DNA of 34,666 nt from Thioploca sp. (GCA_030627235.1 DAOUSL010000018.1:1-34666); one strand, 5' to 3'. Shown: positions 9,393 through 19,216, counted from the first letter of the stretch. Made by a program: numbers and translations. Notes: a model not told the origin generated them from the letters alone.

Positions 9393-12300
9393 ATGGGGGG
9401 TGAAGCTGGCATAGCTGGTTGTGCTGGTATGGAATTATTTAAAATTACGGTTGCAGATGCCCAATTTTACTTAACAACTGGAAAAATGGGTGCAATTACT
9501 GAGTATAATGTATTTGGTTTATTAAAAGGAGATGCTTCTTTTCAAACCAAGGATAAATTCCGTGACCCAAGACTTGGTATGTCTGCTGCACTTAAAGTAT
9601 TTAGTTATACACTTGCTGATGCTGATTTGGGAGTTGCACCAGATGAAGCTAGGCTTGGGTTTAGTTTCTTAGGAATTGGATTAGGTTTAACTGTTAGCGA
9701 ATTAGATCAACTAGGCCCTGATGCTGTCTGGAGAATTATGAAAGGAATTATTGCATTACCTAGTTTAGAAGATTTATGGGAAGGTCTAAAAAATCTGTTT
9801 TCAGGCAAACTAAGGCTTAATCCATTTTCATCATTTGGCAAAAAACGTGGTAGCACTTATGGAAAACATGGTGATTCTAAGAATAAAACTGGCAAAAAAT
9901 CAGATTATAAAGCTAATCCAGATGGTAAAGGTGGTTTTAAAGATGTAAAAAATACGCTCGAAAAACCCAAAGTACCACCAGCTTATAAAAAGCCAGTTAA
10001 AGAATCTAAAGCAAAGGTTCTCAGTACAGCCATGTTGGGAGCTAGTGGTAGTGGTGACACTGGTTGGGTAATTCGTTCTTCAAATAATAACTTGTTAGCG
10101 ATTAACCAAACTAAGAAAGATCAGCCAGAAACACTGATTGGATATATACCACAGAAAATGAAACAGCCTATTAGTGGTCAGCCAACTGAAGTTACACATT
10201 TTATACAAAAAGGTGAACTTTTTACTAGTAAAGGACTTACTATTTCAGTTGGAAAAGGTATGTATGCTCATTTTTTACAGCAAGATGCTGATATTGATAT
10301 AAAAACTGATTGTAGCAAACATACAACTTTACATTGGTTTATTGATTCAACTCAGAATGAAAAACCTATTAATAGGCGAGTTGCCGGTCGTTCTTTTGTT
10401 GGTGCTTGGCAATATCCTTATAAAAAAGATATGAGGATTTGTTACGATAATTTAACAAACATAGTCAAAGACCCAAACCGTAAAACTGCCTTAATGGCTT
10501 TTATTTATGGAGCAAGTGGTGTATTGGCACGAGGCTCTGATAATAAAGATGTGAATAAATTTGAAGATGTTGGTGATTTTATTACTAATGTTACTGAATT
10601 TAAAGCTGAATCTGGTGGCAAACCATTACATGTTATTGCAGTTCAATATAAAGGTCATGGTGCAACGGTTTTCTATGTTGGTGGCTGGAAAGGTAGTGAA
10701 GCAGTTACATTATTTGTTAGTGAATTGGATGCAGAAATAATTGAAAAAGATAAAGAATTTGCCAAAGTAGCTATAGAAAAGCTATTACCAATTCAGGAAG
10801 AATATCACAAATTATTTGCTGAAAAAGAAATACCTGAAAACATAACGGATTGTCCAAATGCTGGATGGCCCGGTATGTATGCACGGGTAAGAAACATTGG
10901 CGATGGTAACTTTGCTTTAGAAACATCGTTAAAAATTTTATTTTGGAATGGAAGTAGATTTTCTGAAGAAGAAGAGCCAGTTGATATTACGCAACCACCT
11001 TTAACTGTTTGTCCGGGTGAATTTTTTCCTAGCCCTATTGAAGTAATACCTCCACATATTCCAAAAAAAGAAAAAAAAGTTAGCTTCCCTCCATGGGGAG
11101 AATGTATGGCGGAAACATGTGAAGAGGGAACCACTTGGTTTATATCTAAAGAAGACGTAGATAACACACTTAGATTTACATTCCAACGCGAAAATAAAGA
11201 AAAAATATTCGATAAATCTTATAATGTTAGCTTACCTTATTCACTAAACAAAGTGGTTTTTAAAGACAACAAATTTCAGGGTAAAGAATTTATTATTTTG
11301 GATAATAAAGAAGGCTTCGCATTTGTTGTGCCTGATTCAGACTGTACAGAACACGCAGGAACATTTTGGTGGGTTTATCAAGATAAACAAGCTTCGTTTC
11401 AAATGGCAGAACAAAATGGTTTATGTGAAAACTTAAAAGGATATTTAAATACGTTTTGGAATAATAAACAAAAAACTTTTGAGTTATTACTTGATTTTAT
11501 TAAACAAACCAATAATGTTTTAGCCGAACAATGGGATAATAATCCTATTGATTATGCTAATTTTATTCAGGATGGTAAAACTCAAGGTTTAATAGTTAAG
11601 TTCAAAAAAGATAATGATATAACCTTCTTTGGTTTTAATAGCCCGGTTTCTTCTGTGAAATTATTAGGAACAGATAGCGTAAAACGTTTAACTATTAATT
11701 TTCCTCCTGAAAATGCTCTTACTTTTCTAAATTTAGTTCGACAGAAAGCTAAAGAACTTAACAAAGTTGAAGCGATTATTTTTGATACTTCAAAAACAAA
11801 AGTCCCTAATAATAGCTTACTCTATATTGATGAGAATTTGTATGCAGCCTTAATAGATAATAAATTGTTTGTACCTACCATGAAAAATGAATTATTTGAA
11901 TTAGCTACATTATCTTTTGATAAAGAAAAAATATCATTGAATAAGTTAGCTGGTAATGAAAATTTTGAAGGCAAAGAAGTAAAAAACCGATATGCAAGAG
12001 AAGCTATTCAAGTTGCACTGAAAAGTATTCAAGAAGATAAAGAATTAGCTAAATTTGAAGAAACCAAACTTTTTGAGGGAACATATTCTAAAAATGATGT
12101 TATTCATTCGTTTGCAGCTATGATACATAAGAAGGATGAACGTTATGTTGTTAATATGCAGGGTAGTGTTCCTGATTCTAAAAAGTTGGTTACAAAATCT
12201 CGTGTTAAAACACAATCTAATCAATGTAATAATAATATATTTGAAACTCAAGTATTAAAACCTTGGGTGAAAGCAGTAATTCAATGGAAATCTGATAACA

Positions 12301-14693
12301 ATGATATTAATTATGAAAAGGTTATTAAAGATGCACAACAAAATGAACAACAAAATGAACAACAAAATGAACAAACTATTGTTAATAAATATTATTCATT
12401 ATTGGAAAAAACATTAAAAAATACTGATACTTTTATAGCTCTTGATTGTTATATGTTTCAAATAGGAGGTAAGGAGAAACTATTAGCAAGATTATTTGAT
12501 CTAAGAAGTCCAACAGATGTAGAAAAATTAAAAATCAGTGGAATGGAAGGTATTTTTGATAAAAATGCTTTGGAATCTCTTAATAAGATACTTATCGCTG
12601 TTTATGATACAAAGAGTTTTGAAATTGCTCTTAGTAAAGGTGAATGTAGAAGGGCTAATTTAGCTATTCACACTGAAAAAACAGTTATAGGTAAAGAATT
12701 GGATTTAAAAGAAGTAAAAGAAATGCCGATTTTTAAAACTATCTTTGCTAAGAATGATTGTAAGGAAACTATTAAAGGTGATTATTACTTTGTAAAAGAT
12801 AAAATCTTTAAACTTGAAGGAACTAAAAAACTTTTTTCTTGGAATAATAGTGAATTTATAAGTATTAGTGAAGATGCCGAGGATAAAAATAGTCGTATTT
12901 ATTTGAAGTTGCTTGAAGACGCTCCTGAAAAGATAAAGGGATTAATGTGGATAATTGAGAAGACTGCTGTTATTTTACAAAAAGAAAATAAAACTTATCT
13001 TTACACAATCCATAAAAAAAGTACAGTAGTATCTATTGAATTATCTAGTTGGGATTCTTTGAATACAAGTGATAGGACTAAAATAATAAAATATTTACAG
13101 ACAGCTTCTATTGTACCAACCAAAGTCCTTATTCAAAAAATAAATGGAAAACTTTTAGTATGGCAAGATAATATCATATACGATTTGACTAGTGAATCCA
13201 TAAAAATTGGTCAAATACACAAAAAAGAAAATTCAGATTATAATCCAATATTTTTAAATTGGTTAAGCAAAACTATTTCAAAAAATTCTGGATGTAAAAT
13301 AGCCAGTGAAATTGAAAATGATAACTTTTTTATATTTCAATGGGAAGACAAATGTAATTTACATATTGCTGACACTAACATAATCTATTCTCCAAATAAA
13401 AACAAATCTATAAAAGTTAAAGGTAATTCAGATAAATTATCTACGCAACATCTCAATGTACTATTTGAACAATCCTTAAATAATGTTGTTTTTGAATTGT
13501 ATCAAACTAATAAGCGACTATTCGTCTTATACAAAAAAAATAAAAAAGTCCATGTTAATTACATTGATGGTGAATTTCAGAAAATTTTTGCTATTCCAGA
13601 AATAGAAACTAATGATTTCTATCAAAAGTTAGTGAATTTATTAGATGAAAATTTAGATATTGGAATAAAGTACACTAATATTACTAACAAAGCTCGATTC
13701 AATACGGCTACTAAATCTTTATTAATAATACCCTATACCTGTAATTATGGCCAATTAAATTGTGCTTATTTATTTTGGACTGATAAAGAAATGCAGCAAA
13801 CTAAAATTATTTATTCCTCTGAAACAGATTTAAATAACTTAACAATTACCTTTTTAGATAAATTGAAAAATCCAACGATAGGAAATCGGATAGATTACAT
13901 TCAAAATGATTGGTTTATATTGGAAATATCTGAGAAAAATCCTAGAAGAACTTATTGGTTTAAAGACGATAATAAGACATCTATTTACATTAAAAAGTTT
14001 CCTTCACAATATTGGAATACAAACAACCAACTTTATCTTGGTTTATTAAAGGAATTGCAAGCTGGAAATACATTGTTTGAATGCGAAAAGGTTTGGTTTT
14101 CCTATAAAAAAGAAGATATTAAAATATGGCAATCAAATCAGGAAATATTTAGTAAAATTAATTTTTCAGGTAAAGTAAAAGAAACATATATTAAAGGGTT
14201 TAAAAAAACTCTAGGTATACAAGAAAATACTGACAAAAATATTTTTATAAAGAAATGCAATATCAATAATCGTATAACTAAGCAATTCCTTAATGTGTAT
14301 ACCAGTGTAAATTCTAGTGTTCAAGTACTCGGTTTATCAACAGGTGGTTACATTATTTATAACAAAGATAATGGAGAAATAACTTCTCATCTTAAGGGAT
14401 TTGAATGTATAAATTATAATGGTGAAATAGGGTATAACAAGAAAAAAATTCACTCATTTTCAATTGATAAAGAGAGTTTGCGAAACAAAATGTGTACGGA
14501 GGAAGAACAATCCGAGTTAAATTTCTGTAAAGATTATAAATTAGAGACATTACTTCAAGAAATATCACCTTATGTTGTGCTGGGTGGTCATGGTTCAAAA
14601 ACTATAGACACCTATCAGTGGTTTAAAGATTTAGGAGAAACAGTTGAACCTAATGTAATATTTAGACCAGATACAAAATGTCAAAATAAATAA
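9393..14693 (+). CDS. Giant exported protein, C-terminal part (split by frameshift)
   Basis: This 1,766-residue frame has no signal peptide and no Shine-Dalgarno upstream of its first ATG. The same frame is open back to 9315 and reads GDVEIKDHCQKEAADN straight into it, so I regard it as the continuation of the preceding gene after a one-base deletion. Residues 1-125 continue the strand-rich fold. A Gly/Lys/Ser-rich linker follows (about 145-210), then a long Cys-containing, apparently extracytoplasmic region with no domain I recognise. Around residue 430 a VGGWKG segment recalls a VGGWKS or IGGWQS segment in both downstream LamG proteins. A threefold 12-base repeat (12336-12371) encodes a QQNE tract. 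If functional as it stands it would need reinitiation or frameshifting. Confidence 0.7.
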   Translation: MGGEAGIAGCAGMELFKITVADAQFYLTTGKMGAITEYNVFGLLKGDASFQTKDKFRDPRLGMSAALKVFSYTLADADLGVAPDEARLGFSFLGIGLGLTVSELDQLGPDAVWRIMKGIIALPSLEDLWEGLKNLFSGKLRLNPFSSFGKKRGSTYGKHGDSKNKTGKKSDYKANPDGKGGFKDVKNTLEKPKVPPAYKKPVKESKAKVLSTAMLGASGSGDTGWVIRSSNNNLLAINQTKKDQPETLIGYIPQKMKQPISGQPTEVTHFIQKGELFTSKGLTISVGKGMYAHFLQQDADIDIKTDCSKHTTLHWFIDSTQNEKPINRRVAGRSFVGAWQYPYKKDMRICYDNLTNIVKDPNRKTALMAFIYGASGVLARGSDNKDVNKFEDVGDFITNVTEFKAESGGKPLHVIAVQYKGHGATVFYVGGWKGSEAVTLFVSELDAEIIEKDKEFAKVAIEKLLPIQEEYHKLFAEKEIPENITDCPNAGWPGMYARVRNIGDGNFALETSLKILFWNGSRFSEEEEPVDITQPPLTVCPGEFFPSPIEVIPPHIPKKEKKVSFPPWGECMAETCEEGTTWFISKEDVDNTLRFTFQRENKEKIFDKSYNVSLPYSLNKVVFKDNKFQGKEFIILDNKEGFAFVVPDSDCTEHAGTFWWVYQDKQASFQMAEQNGLCENLKGYLNTFWNNKQKTFELLLDFIKQTNNVLAEQWDNNPIDYANFIQDGKTQGLIVKFKKDNDITFFGFNSPVSSVKLLGTDSVKRLTINFPPENALTFLNLVRQKAKELNKVEAIIFDTSKTKVPNNSLLYIDENLYAALIDNKLFVPTMKNELFELATLSFDKEKISLNKLAGNENFEGKEVKNRYAREAIQVALKSIQEDKELAKFEETKLFEGTYSKNDVIHSFAAMIHKKDERYVVNMQGSVPDSKKLVTKSRVKTQSNQCNNNIFETQVLKPWVKAVIQWKSDNNDINYEKVIKDAQQNEQQNEQQNEQTIVNKYYSLLEKTLKNTDTFIALDCYMFQIGGKEKLLARLFDLRSPTDVEKLKISGMEGIFDKNALESLNKILIAVYDTKSFEIALSKGECRRANLAIHTEKTVIGKELDLKEVKEMPIFKTIFAKNDCKETIKGDYYFVKDKIFKLEGTKKLFSWNNSEFISISEDAEDKNSRIYLKLLEDAPEKIKGLMWIIEKTAVILQKENKTYLYTIHKKSTVVSIELSSWDSLNTSDRTKIIKYLQTASIVPTKVLIQKINGKLLVWQDNIIYDLTSESIKIGQIHKKENSDYNPIFLNWLSKTISKNSGCKIASEIENDNFFIFQWEDKCNLHIADTNIIYSPNKNKSIKVKGNSDKLSTQHLNVLFEQSLNNVVFELYQTNKRLFVLYKKNKKVHVNYIDGEFQKIFAIPEIETNDFYQKLVNLLDENLDIGIKYTNITNKARFNTATKSLLIIPYTCNYGQLNCAYLFWTDKEMQQTKIIYSSETDLNNLTITFLDKLKNPTIGNRIDYIQNDWFILEISEKNPRRTYWFKDDNKTSIYIKKFPSQYWNTNNQLYLGLLKELQAGNTLFECEKVWFSYKKEDIKIWQSNQEIFSKINFSGKVKETYIKGFKKTLGIQENTDKNIFIKKCNINNRITKQFLNVYTSVNSSVQVLGLSTGGYIIYNKDNGEITSHLKGFECINYNGEIGYNKKKIHSFSIDKESLRNKMCTEEEQSELNFCKDYKLETLLQEISPYVVLGGHGSKTIDTYQWFKDLGETVEPNVIFRPDTKCQNK
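12336..12371 (+). repeat. Three perfect 12-base repeats within the giant gene
   Basis: CAACAAAATGAA occurs three times in tandem and encodes a QQNE tract. The unit length is a multiple of three, so copy-number change would keep the frame. It is probably a length-variable linker. Confidence 0.9.
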
Positions 14694-14706
14694 TGATTTG
14701 GCAATT

Positions 14707-14726
14707 TTCCAAGATAAATCTTGGAA
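14707..14726 (+). terminator. Perfect hairpin after the giant gene
   Basis: TTCCAAGA and TCTTGGAA form an 8-bp perfect stem around a TAAA loop, 14 bases after the giant gene stop. No T-run follows directly. It could be a processing or partial-termination hairpin between the giant gene and the downstream adhesin genes, which have their own strong ribosome-binding site. Confidence 0.4.
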
Positions 14727-14774
14727 TCCATTTATCAAAAAAACTTGTTCACACTTATTTTAAAGGAGTAATTT

Positions 14775-15434
14775 ATGCAATTTAATATTTTCAAAATATT
14801 GGTTTTAACTTTTTTAATTGGGCTTTCTTCATTAGCTTTTGGAACAGAATGGTATGAAAAATTTTCATTCAAAATCAATGACCAGTTTGACCTCACAATG
14901 TTTCATGCAGTTCCCGGCAATGAAAGAATTATGGGTACTTTCCGTACTGGTCATAGAGTAGTAACAGCTGGTCAAATTTATGTTATTTTTTCTCAAGCAG
15001 AGTTACAAAGAATTGAAACTGCTGGAAATAGAAAATATATTCATTATGAAAATATTCTTGATAGTAAAAAGGCTACTTTTTGGAAAAATACTTTTGCCAA
15101 GCGAGGAGTAATAGTAAGAATTCCTTCGGTAGTTTCCATTGCTGGTGTTATAGCGAATCGTTACTTTCCGACAGTAGGAAAAGCATTCACTGCAACAACA
15201 CTTTTTATAGATGTACTGCTGGCAAGTCGTGATGGTGTCAAAAAAGATGCTAGAGAATTATCAGGCATAATGTCTAAAGGTGGAAAGTTTACTAATTACC
15301 TAACTATCCAACGTAATCAAAACAATCATCCTTTCGTACATAGTGATGTTTTCTATCAAGCCAAGATAGCGGAGGAGCCAAAACCACGTTTTTATCTAAT
15401 TTATTCTTCTGTTCATGCGGTTAAGGTTGAATAA
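14775..15434 (+). CDS. Small exported protein of unknown function
   Basis: This 219-residue protein has a signal peptide (about residues 1-23, ending LAFG). The mature part mixes polar strands with one hydrophobic stretch near residues 119-150 (IPSVVSIAGVIANRY...FIDVLLAS) that might be a membrane hairpin or a buried helix pair. I recognise no domain. A strong AAAGGAG lies seven bases before the ATG. The stop TAA shares its last base with the ATG of the next gene, so it is translationally coupled to the LamG protein and probably works with it. A partner or chaperone of the LamG adhesins is possible but unproven. Confidence 0.7.
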   Translation: MQFNIFKILVLTFLIGLSSLAFGTEWYEKFSFKINDQFDLTMFHAVPGNERIMGTFRTGHRVVTAGQIYVIFSQAELQRIETAGNRKYIHYENILDSKKATFWKNTFAKRGVIVRIPSVVSIAGVIANRYFPTVGKAFTATTLFIDVLLASRDGVKKDARELSGIMSKGGKFTNYLTIQRNQNNHPFVHSDVFYQAKIAEEPKPRFYLIYSSVHAVKVE

Positions 15435-17377
15435 TGTATTTTAAATATTTGTTTTTACTACTGCTATCTGTTGGAGAAGTCAATGCACTGTGTCCAATTG
15501 AGCCATCAAATGAACCAGTTAAAATATTATCTCAACAATCTAAACAAGTTCTTAATGATGTTTACATACAAGATGGTATTACAGTAGGCGATGAAGTTGT
15601 TAAAATTGGTACTATTCAAAAAAATAATTTATTTAATGCTATTGTTACCATTAATGATTTAAATCCAATATCTTATAAAACTGACCAACATTATTTTCCT
15701 TTGACAATAACTTATGTAGGTAATGAACAAGGATTTTATCTTGTTGGAGGGTGGAAAAGTAAAGGAATAGGAAATAAACAGTTACCTTGGTTAGTTAAAT
15801 TTCAGGATAATAAATTTATTAAAGAGGAAATACCATTATCTCAACCACAAGGAACAGTTAAAGATATTATTACTATTGAATCAGGATATTATCTGTTAAG
15901 TTTGTATTCTCAGAAAAAAACTATTTTGATATTAAAAAATGCTATTTCTAATGAAACGCTTTGGCAATGCAAATCTGATGAAATTATATCTTTTCCTAAA
16001 CAAACTACATCTAATCTGAATTTTATAGATATTTCATATTTAGGGAAACAAGGTAAATTAAATTTAGAAAATATTGAATTGGAAAATTTGGAACAATATG
16101 AATTTTTATATGATGGTTTAGTTGCTTATTATCCATTTAATGGTAATGCTAAAGATGCTAGTGGAAATGGGAATAATGGGATTGTTAATGGTGCTACTTT
16201 GACAGAAGATAAATTTGAAAATGTTGGTAGTGCTTATAGTTTTGATGGTATTGATGATTATATCAAGATTAATAATTTTGAGATTGATTCTGATAAAGAT
16301 TTCACGTTTTCATTATGGGTTACTCCTAAAAATTTAAATAAAACAGCTATTTTATTTAACAAAGAAGATGTATACGAACTAGCTATTTTTGCAGAAAAAT
16401 GTGATTTAAGAAAATGTGATAATGATGAACCAATAAGAAATAAAGAATTTGCATTTGCAGTACGTAAAGACTGGGATTGGTATAGTATGAATCATGCTGC
16501 CAGCGAAAATCAAATTTATTCTATTGTTATGGTGTATGACAGTATTAATAATCGTGTGCTTTCATATATAAATGGAGCTTTAACTTCTACAGATAATTTG
16601 GGTAATGGTACTTCTAGTGTTAGAAATAATTTTTTATGTATTGGTTCAAGAGGAAATTGTAATGAATCTTATTTTACGGGTAATTTAGATAATATTCGTA
16701 TTTACAACCGAACCTTATCAGATTCTGAAGTCCAACAACTCTATACCCTAGAAAATTCAGGTTTGATTAACAAGCTTCCAAAAATAACTCCACGTTCTTG
16801 TAATCATGCACTGGCTTTAGGAATTAATCATGGAGATGGGACTTATATGATTGACCCAGATGGAGAAGGTGGAATAGAGCCTTTTGAAGTTTATTGTGAT
16901 ATGACGACAGATGGTGGTGGATGGACGTTAATAAAATACACAAAAGATTTGCCAGTTATGCGACATTATACTGATAGAGATGGATGGCGTTGGTTAAACG
17001 AACCTTTTCAGTTACAACTAACCAATGAACAAATTAAAGCCATACAAGCAGTATCAAGAGAGGGTAAACAGTTGTATGTTGGGCAATGTCAACATGTTAT
17101 ACACTACAAACAAGAAGAAGGCAACAATTTTATACATGCTTTTGGTTTTCGTTTTCTTAATCATGAAGAAACTCCGCCTGCTGTTGAATATAAAACTGTT
17201 GATTATATTAAGGTTACTAAAGATGAATGTGGTAAAAATGACAATGTTAAACGAGAAACATGGTTCCAGATTCAAGACATTCGTGTACCGATAATCAATG
17301 TTTATAGTCTTGATAATGGAGATGTTGGTGAGATTTTTGGTTCTCCTTTAACTCAATATCCGGCACGTTTGCGTTAA
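15434..17377 (+). CDS. Exported LamG protein with fibrinogen-like C-terminus
   Basis: This 647-residue protein has a signal peptide (about residues 1-19). Residues 20-225 are a strand-rich N-terminal region shared with the next gene (VGGWKS...LPWLVKFQ...YYLLSLYS). Residues about 228-439 are a LamG/concanavalin-A-like domain: it opens LVAYYPFNGNAKDASGNGN, has SAYSFDGIDDYI, and ends IYNRTLSDSEVQQLY. Residues about 452-647 start with the fibrinogen-like subdomain signature: SCNHAL, IDPDGEGGIEPFEVYCDM and TDGGGWTLIKY. LamG and fibrinogen-like domains bind glycans or proteins, so a surface or secreted adhesin is likely. I see no LPxTG, PEP-CTERM or autotransporter sorting signal. Confidence 0.85.
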   Translation: MYFKYLFLLLLSVGEVNALCPIEPSNEPVKILSQQSKQVLNDVYIQDGITVGDEVVKIGTIQKNNLFNAIVTINDLNPISYKTDQHYFPLTITYVGNEQGFYLVGGWKSKGIGNKQLPWLVKFQDNKFIKEEIPLSQPQGTVKDIITIESGYYLLSLYSQKKTILILKNAISNETLWQCKSDEIISFPKQTTSNLNFIDISYLGKQGKLNLENIELENLEQYEFLYDGLVAYYPFNGNAKDASGNGNNGIVNGATLTEDKFENVGSAYSFDGIDDYIKINNFEIDSDKDFTFSLWVTPKNLNKTAILFNKEDVYELAIFAEKCDLRKCDNDEPIRNKEFAFAVRKDWDWYSMNHAASENQIYSIVMVYDSINNRVLSYINGALTSTDNLGNGTSSVRNNFLCIGSRGNCNESYFTGNLDNIRIYNRTLSDSEVQQLYTLENSGLINKLPKITPRSCNHALALGINHGDGTYMIDPDGEGGIEPFEVYCDMTTDGGGWTLIKYTKDLPVMRHYTDRDGWRWLNEPFQLQLTNEQIKAIQAVSREGKQLYVGQCQHVIHYKQEEGNNFIHAFGFRFLNHEETPPAVEYKTVDYIKVTKDECGKNDNVKRETWFQIQDIRVPIINVYSLDNGDVGEIFGSPLTQYPARLR

Positions 17378-17381
17378 ATTT

Positions 17382-19178
17382 ATGCTAAATAAAATCCTCC
17401 AAATCTTAATTATTTGTTTATTGTCTATCAACGTAATTGCAGCAGAATGTATTTTCTCAAAGCAACTTAGTTCAGAGATTCCAATCAATAATAACAAGTT
17501 AGAACAGTTAAAATTACCTGCAAATCATAAGATTACCAGTTATGTGGAAAGAGAAACAGAATATTTTATTACTGGAATTTCCACAACAACGATTCTCCCC
17601 AAAGCTTTTGTTGCAATTATAGCTAAATCGTTAGCTTCGCAACTTTCTACAGATAATATAACTTATTTTGAAGCAAAATCATACCATTGGCCAACTGCAT
17701 CTGCATATTTAGATGGAGATTATTTAATTGGTGGATGGCAAAGTGAACAATTTGGAGCTAAACGATTACCTTGGTTAGTTAAATTTCAAAATAATAAGTT
17801 TGTAGAAATCAATGAAAATCCAATTTCTAACCAAGCAGGAATTATTGTAGATATAGTTACTATCAAACCAAACTATTATTTATTAAGCCTATTTTCAGAA
17901 AACACTGTTTCTTTAATACTACAAACCAATGATGGAAAATTTTTAGAGCAATGTAATATTCCAAATAACCAAATAGTTTATTTTTCCTCTTCATACCACG
18001 AAGATATTGCTACAGATATTCCAGTTTATTCACTAAATTCTAAAAAAGAACGTCAATTCAATATAAGCTCAATGTTACAAGATACCTTACAAAAAGGGCT
18101 AGTTGCTCATTATCCATTTGATGGTAATGCCAATGATATTAGTGGAAATGGGAATCATGGAAAAGTACATGGTGCTATTTTGACTAAGGACAGGTTTGGG
18201 AATGCTGATAGTGCTTATAGTTTTGATGGACAACAAGATAGTCATATTAAAGCAAATATTTCTGTTAATTTAGCACAAGATTTCACTTATTCTACATGGG
18301 TACTTGTTGAAAATAGAGAGGATGGACATGCTAATTTGATTTCAATAAATTGGCGTAATTTTTCACTTTTTCAAACACGTCACAAAACAAATGGGGGACA
18401 ATTTGAATTGTGTTTAGTAAATAATAAATGTTTAGGACACCACAACATAGACACTATCCAAGATAATCAATGGCAACATTTTGTTATTACAGTTAATGAT
18501 AATCAAGCTAATATTTTTTTAGATTCTAAGTTAGTGAAAAAACTTCCATTTGATTTTGAGTTAGAAAATATTGATAAAGGAATACTTTATTTTGGTGGCG
18601 AAGCTGAGAAAGAGAATTTAGATAAAGGTGGAAAAAATTATAATTTAACTGGTAAAATAGATGATATCCGCATCTACAACCGTGCTTTATCAGATTCTGA
18701 AATTCAACTACTATTCCGAATGAAAACAATCAACACAGTTAAATCAAAATTCTATCTAATTGAGGGAGGTATAAGTACCAGTAAATTTGGTGATAAAGAT
18801 AGTTGCAAAAAACGTGGCTTAAAAATATTTGCACCTAATACCAAACAAGAATATGAAGTAGCAAGAGAATATCTTATATCTATTGGAAAACCAAAAGCAT
18901 TTGGTCCATTAGGAATATATCATCCCAATCCAACTCAAGTTAAATTTCCTTGGACATCTAACACTCCAATGAATTCTGCAAATGCAGGAGCAAAATTTGG
19001 TTGGAAATCTACTGCCGGTGATACATGGTGGATTTCTGATAAGACAAATATAACCGAACCTAATGGAGATTACACTCCAAATTGTTGGCTTAGTATACAA
19101 TACAATGATTCAGGTAATGTAATTTGGTATAATGATGAATTGTGTAATAACAGTTATACTACTTACTTGTGTTATTAA
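17382..19178 (+). CDS. Exported LamG protein with C-type-lectin-like C-terminus
   Basis: This 598-residue protein is a tandem paralogue of the preceding gene, four bases after its stop. It has a signal peptide (about residues 1-20, ending NVIAA), the same N-terminal region (IGGWQS...LPWLVKFQ...YYLLSLFS) and a LamG domain at about residues 239-446 (LVAHYPFDGNANDISGNGN...IYNRALSDSEIQLLF). The C-terminus (about 454-598) differs. It has EPN, NCWLSIQY, WYNDELC and a terminal YLCY in the order and spacing of a C-type-lectin-like fold, in which EPN and WND are classic Ca2+/sugar-site motifs. Sugar-binding adhesion is plausible. No reverse transcriptase or template repeat is nearby, so it is not evidently a diversity-generating target. 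Confidence 0.8.
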   Translation: MLNKILQILIICLLSINVIAAECIFSKQLSSEIPINNNKLEQLKLPANHKITSYVERETEYFITGISTTTILPKAFVAIIAKSLASQLSTDNITYFEAKSYHWPTASAYLDGDYLIGGWQSEQFGAKRLPWLVKFQNNKFVEINENPISNQAGIIVDIVTIKPNYYLLSLFSENTVSLILQTNDGKFLEQCNIPNNQIVYFSSSYHEDIATDIPVYSLNSKKERQFNISSMLQDTLQKGLVAHYPFDGNANDISGNGNHGKVHGAILTKDRFGNADSAYSFDGQQDSHIKANISVNLAQDFTYSTWVLVENREDGHANLISINWRNFSLFQTRHKTNGGQFELCLVNNKCLGHHNIDTIQDNQWQHFVITVNDNQANIFLDSKLVKKLPFDFELENIDKGILYFGGEAEKENLDKGGKNYNLTGKIDDIRIYNRALSDSEIQLLFRMKTINTVKSKFYLIEGGISTSKFGDKDSCKKRGLKIFAPNTKQEYEVAREYLISIGKPKAFGPLGIYHPNPTQVKFPWTSNTPMNSANAGAKFGWKSTAGDTWWISDKTNITEPNGDYTPNCWLSIQYNDSGNVIWYNDELCNNSYTTYLCY

Positions 19179-19183
19179 TCGCT

Positions 19184-19216
19184 AAAAATTAGGCTATTGC
19201 TAATAAAGTAGTAGCC
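19184..19216 (-). terminator. Putative terminator of the qmo-hdr operon
   Basis: Read on the minus strand, GGCTA and TAGCC (19212-19216 with 19192-19196) can pair around a partly paired 15-base interior, followed by TAATTTTT (19191-19184). It starts about 37 bases after the hdrB-like stop. The adhesin gene converges from the other side, so it might serve both strands. The stem is short. Confidence 0.4.

Noticed and set aside
10805-11167. 120-residue minus-strand open frame inside the giant gene
   Set aside because: It lies wholly antisense to a frame with consistent protein-like composition, has no ribosome-binding site and no recognisable domain.
17382-19178. C-type-lectin-like tip as target of a diversity-generating retroelement
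   Set aside because: No reverse transcriptase, template repeat or accessory gene is present in the window.
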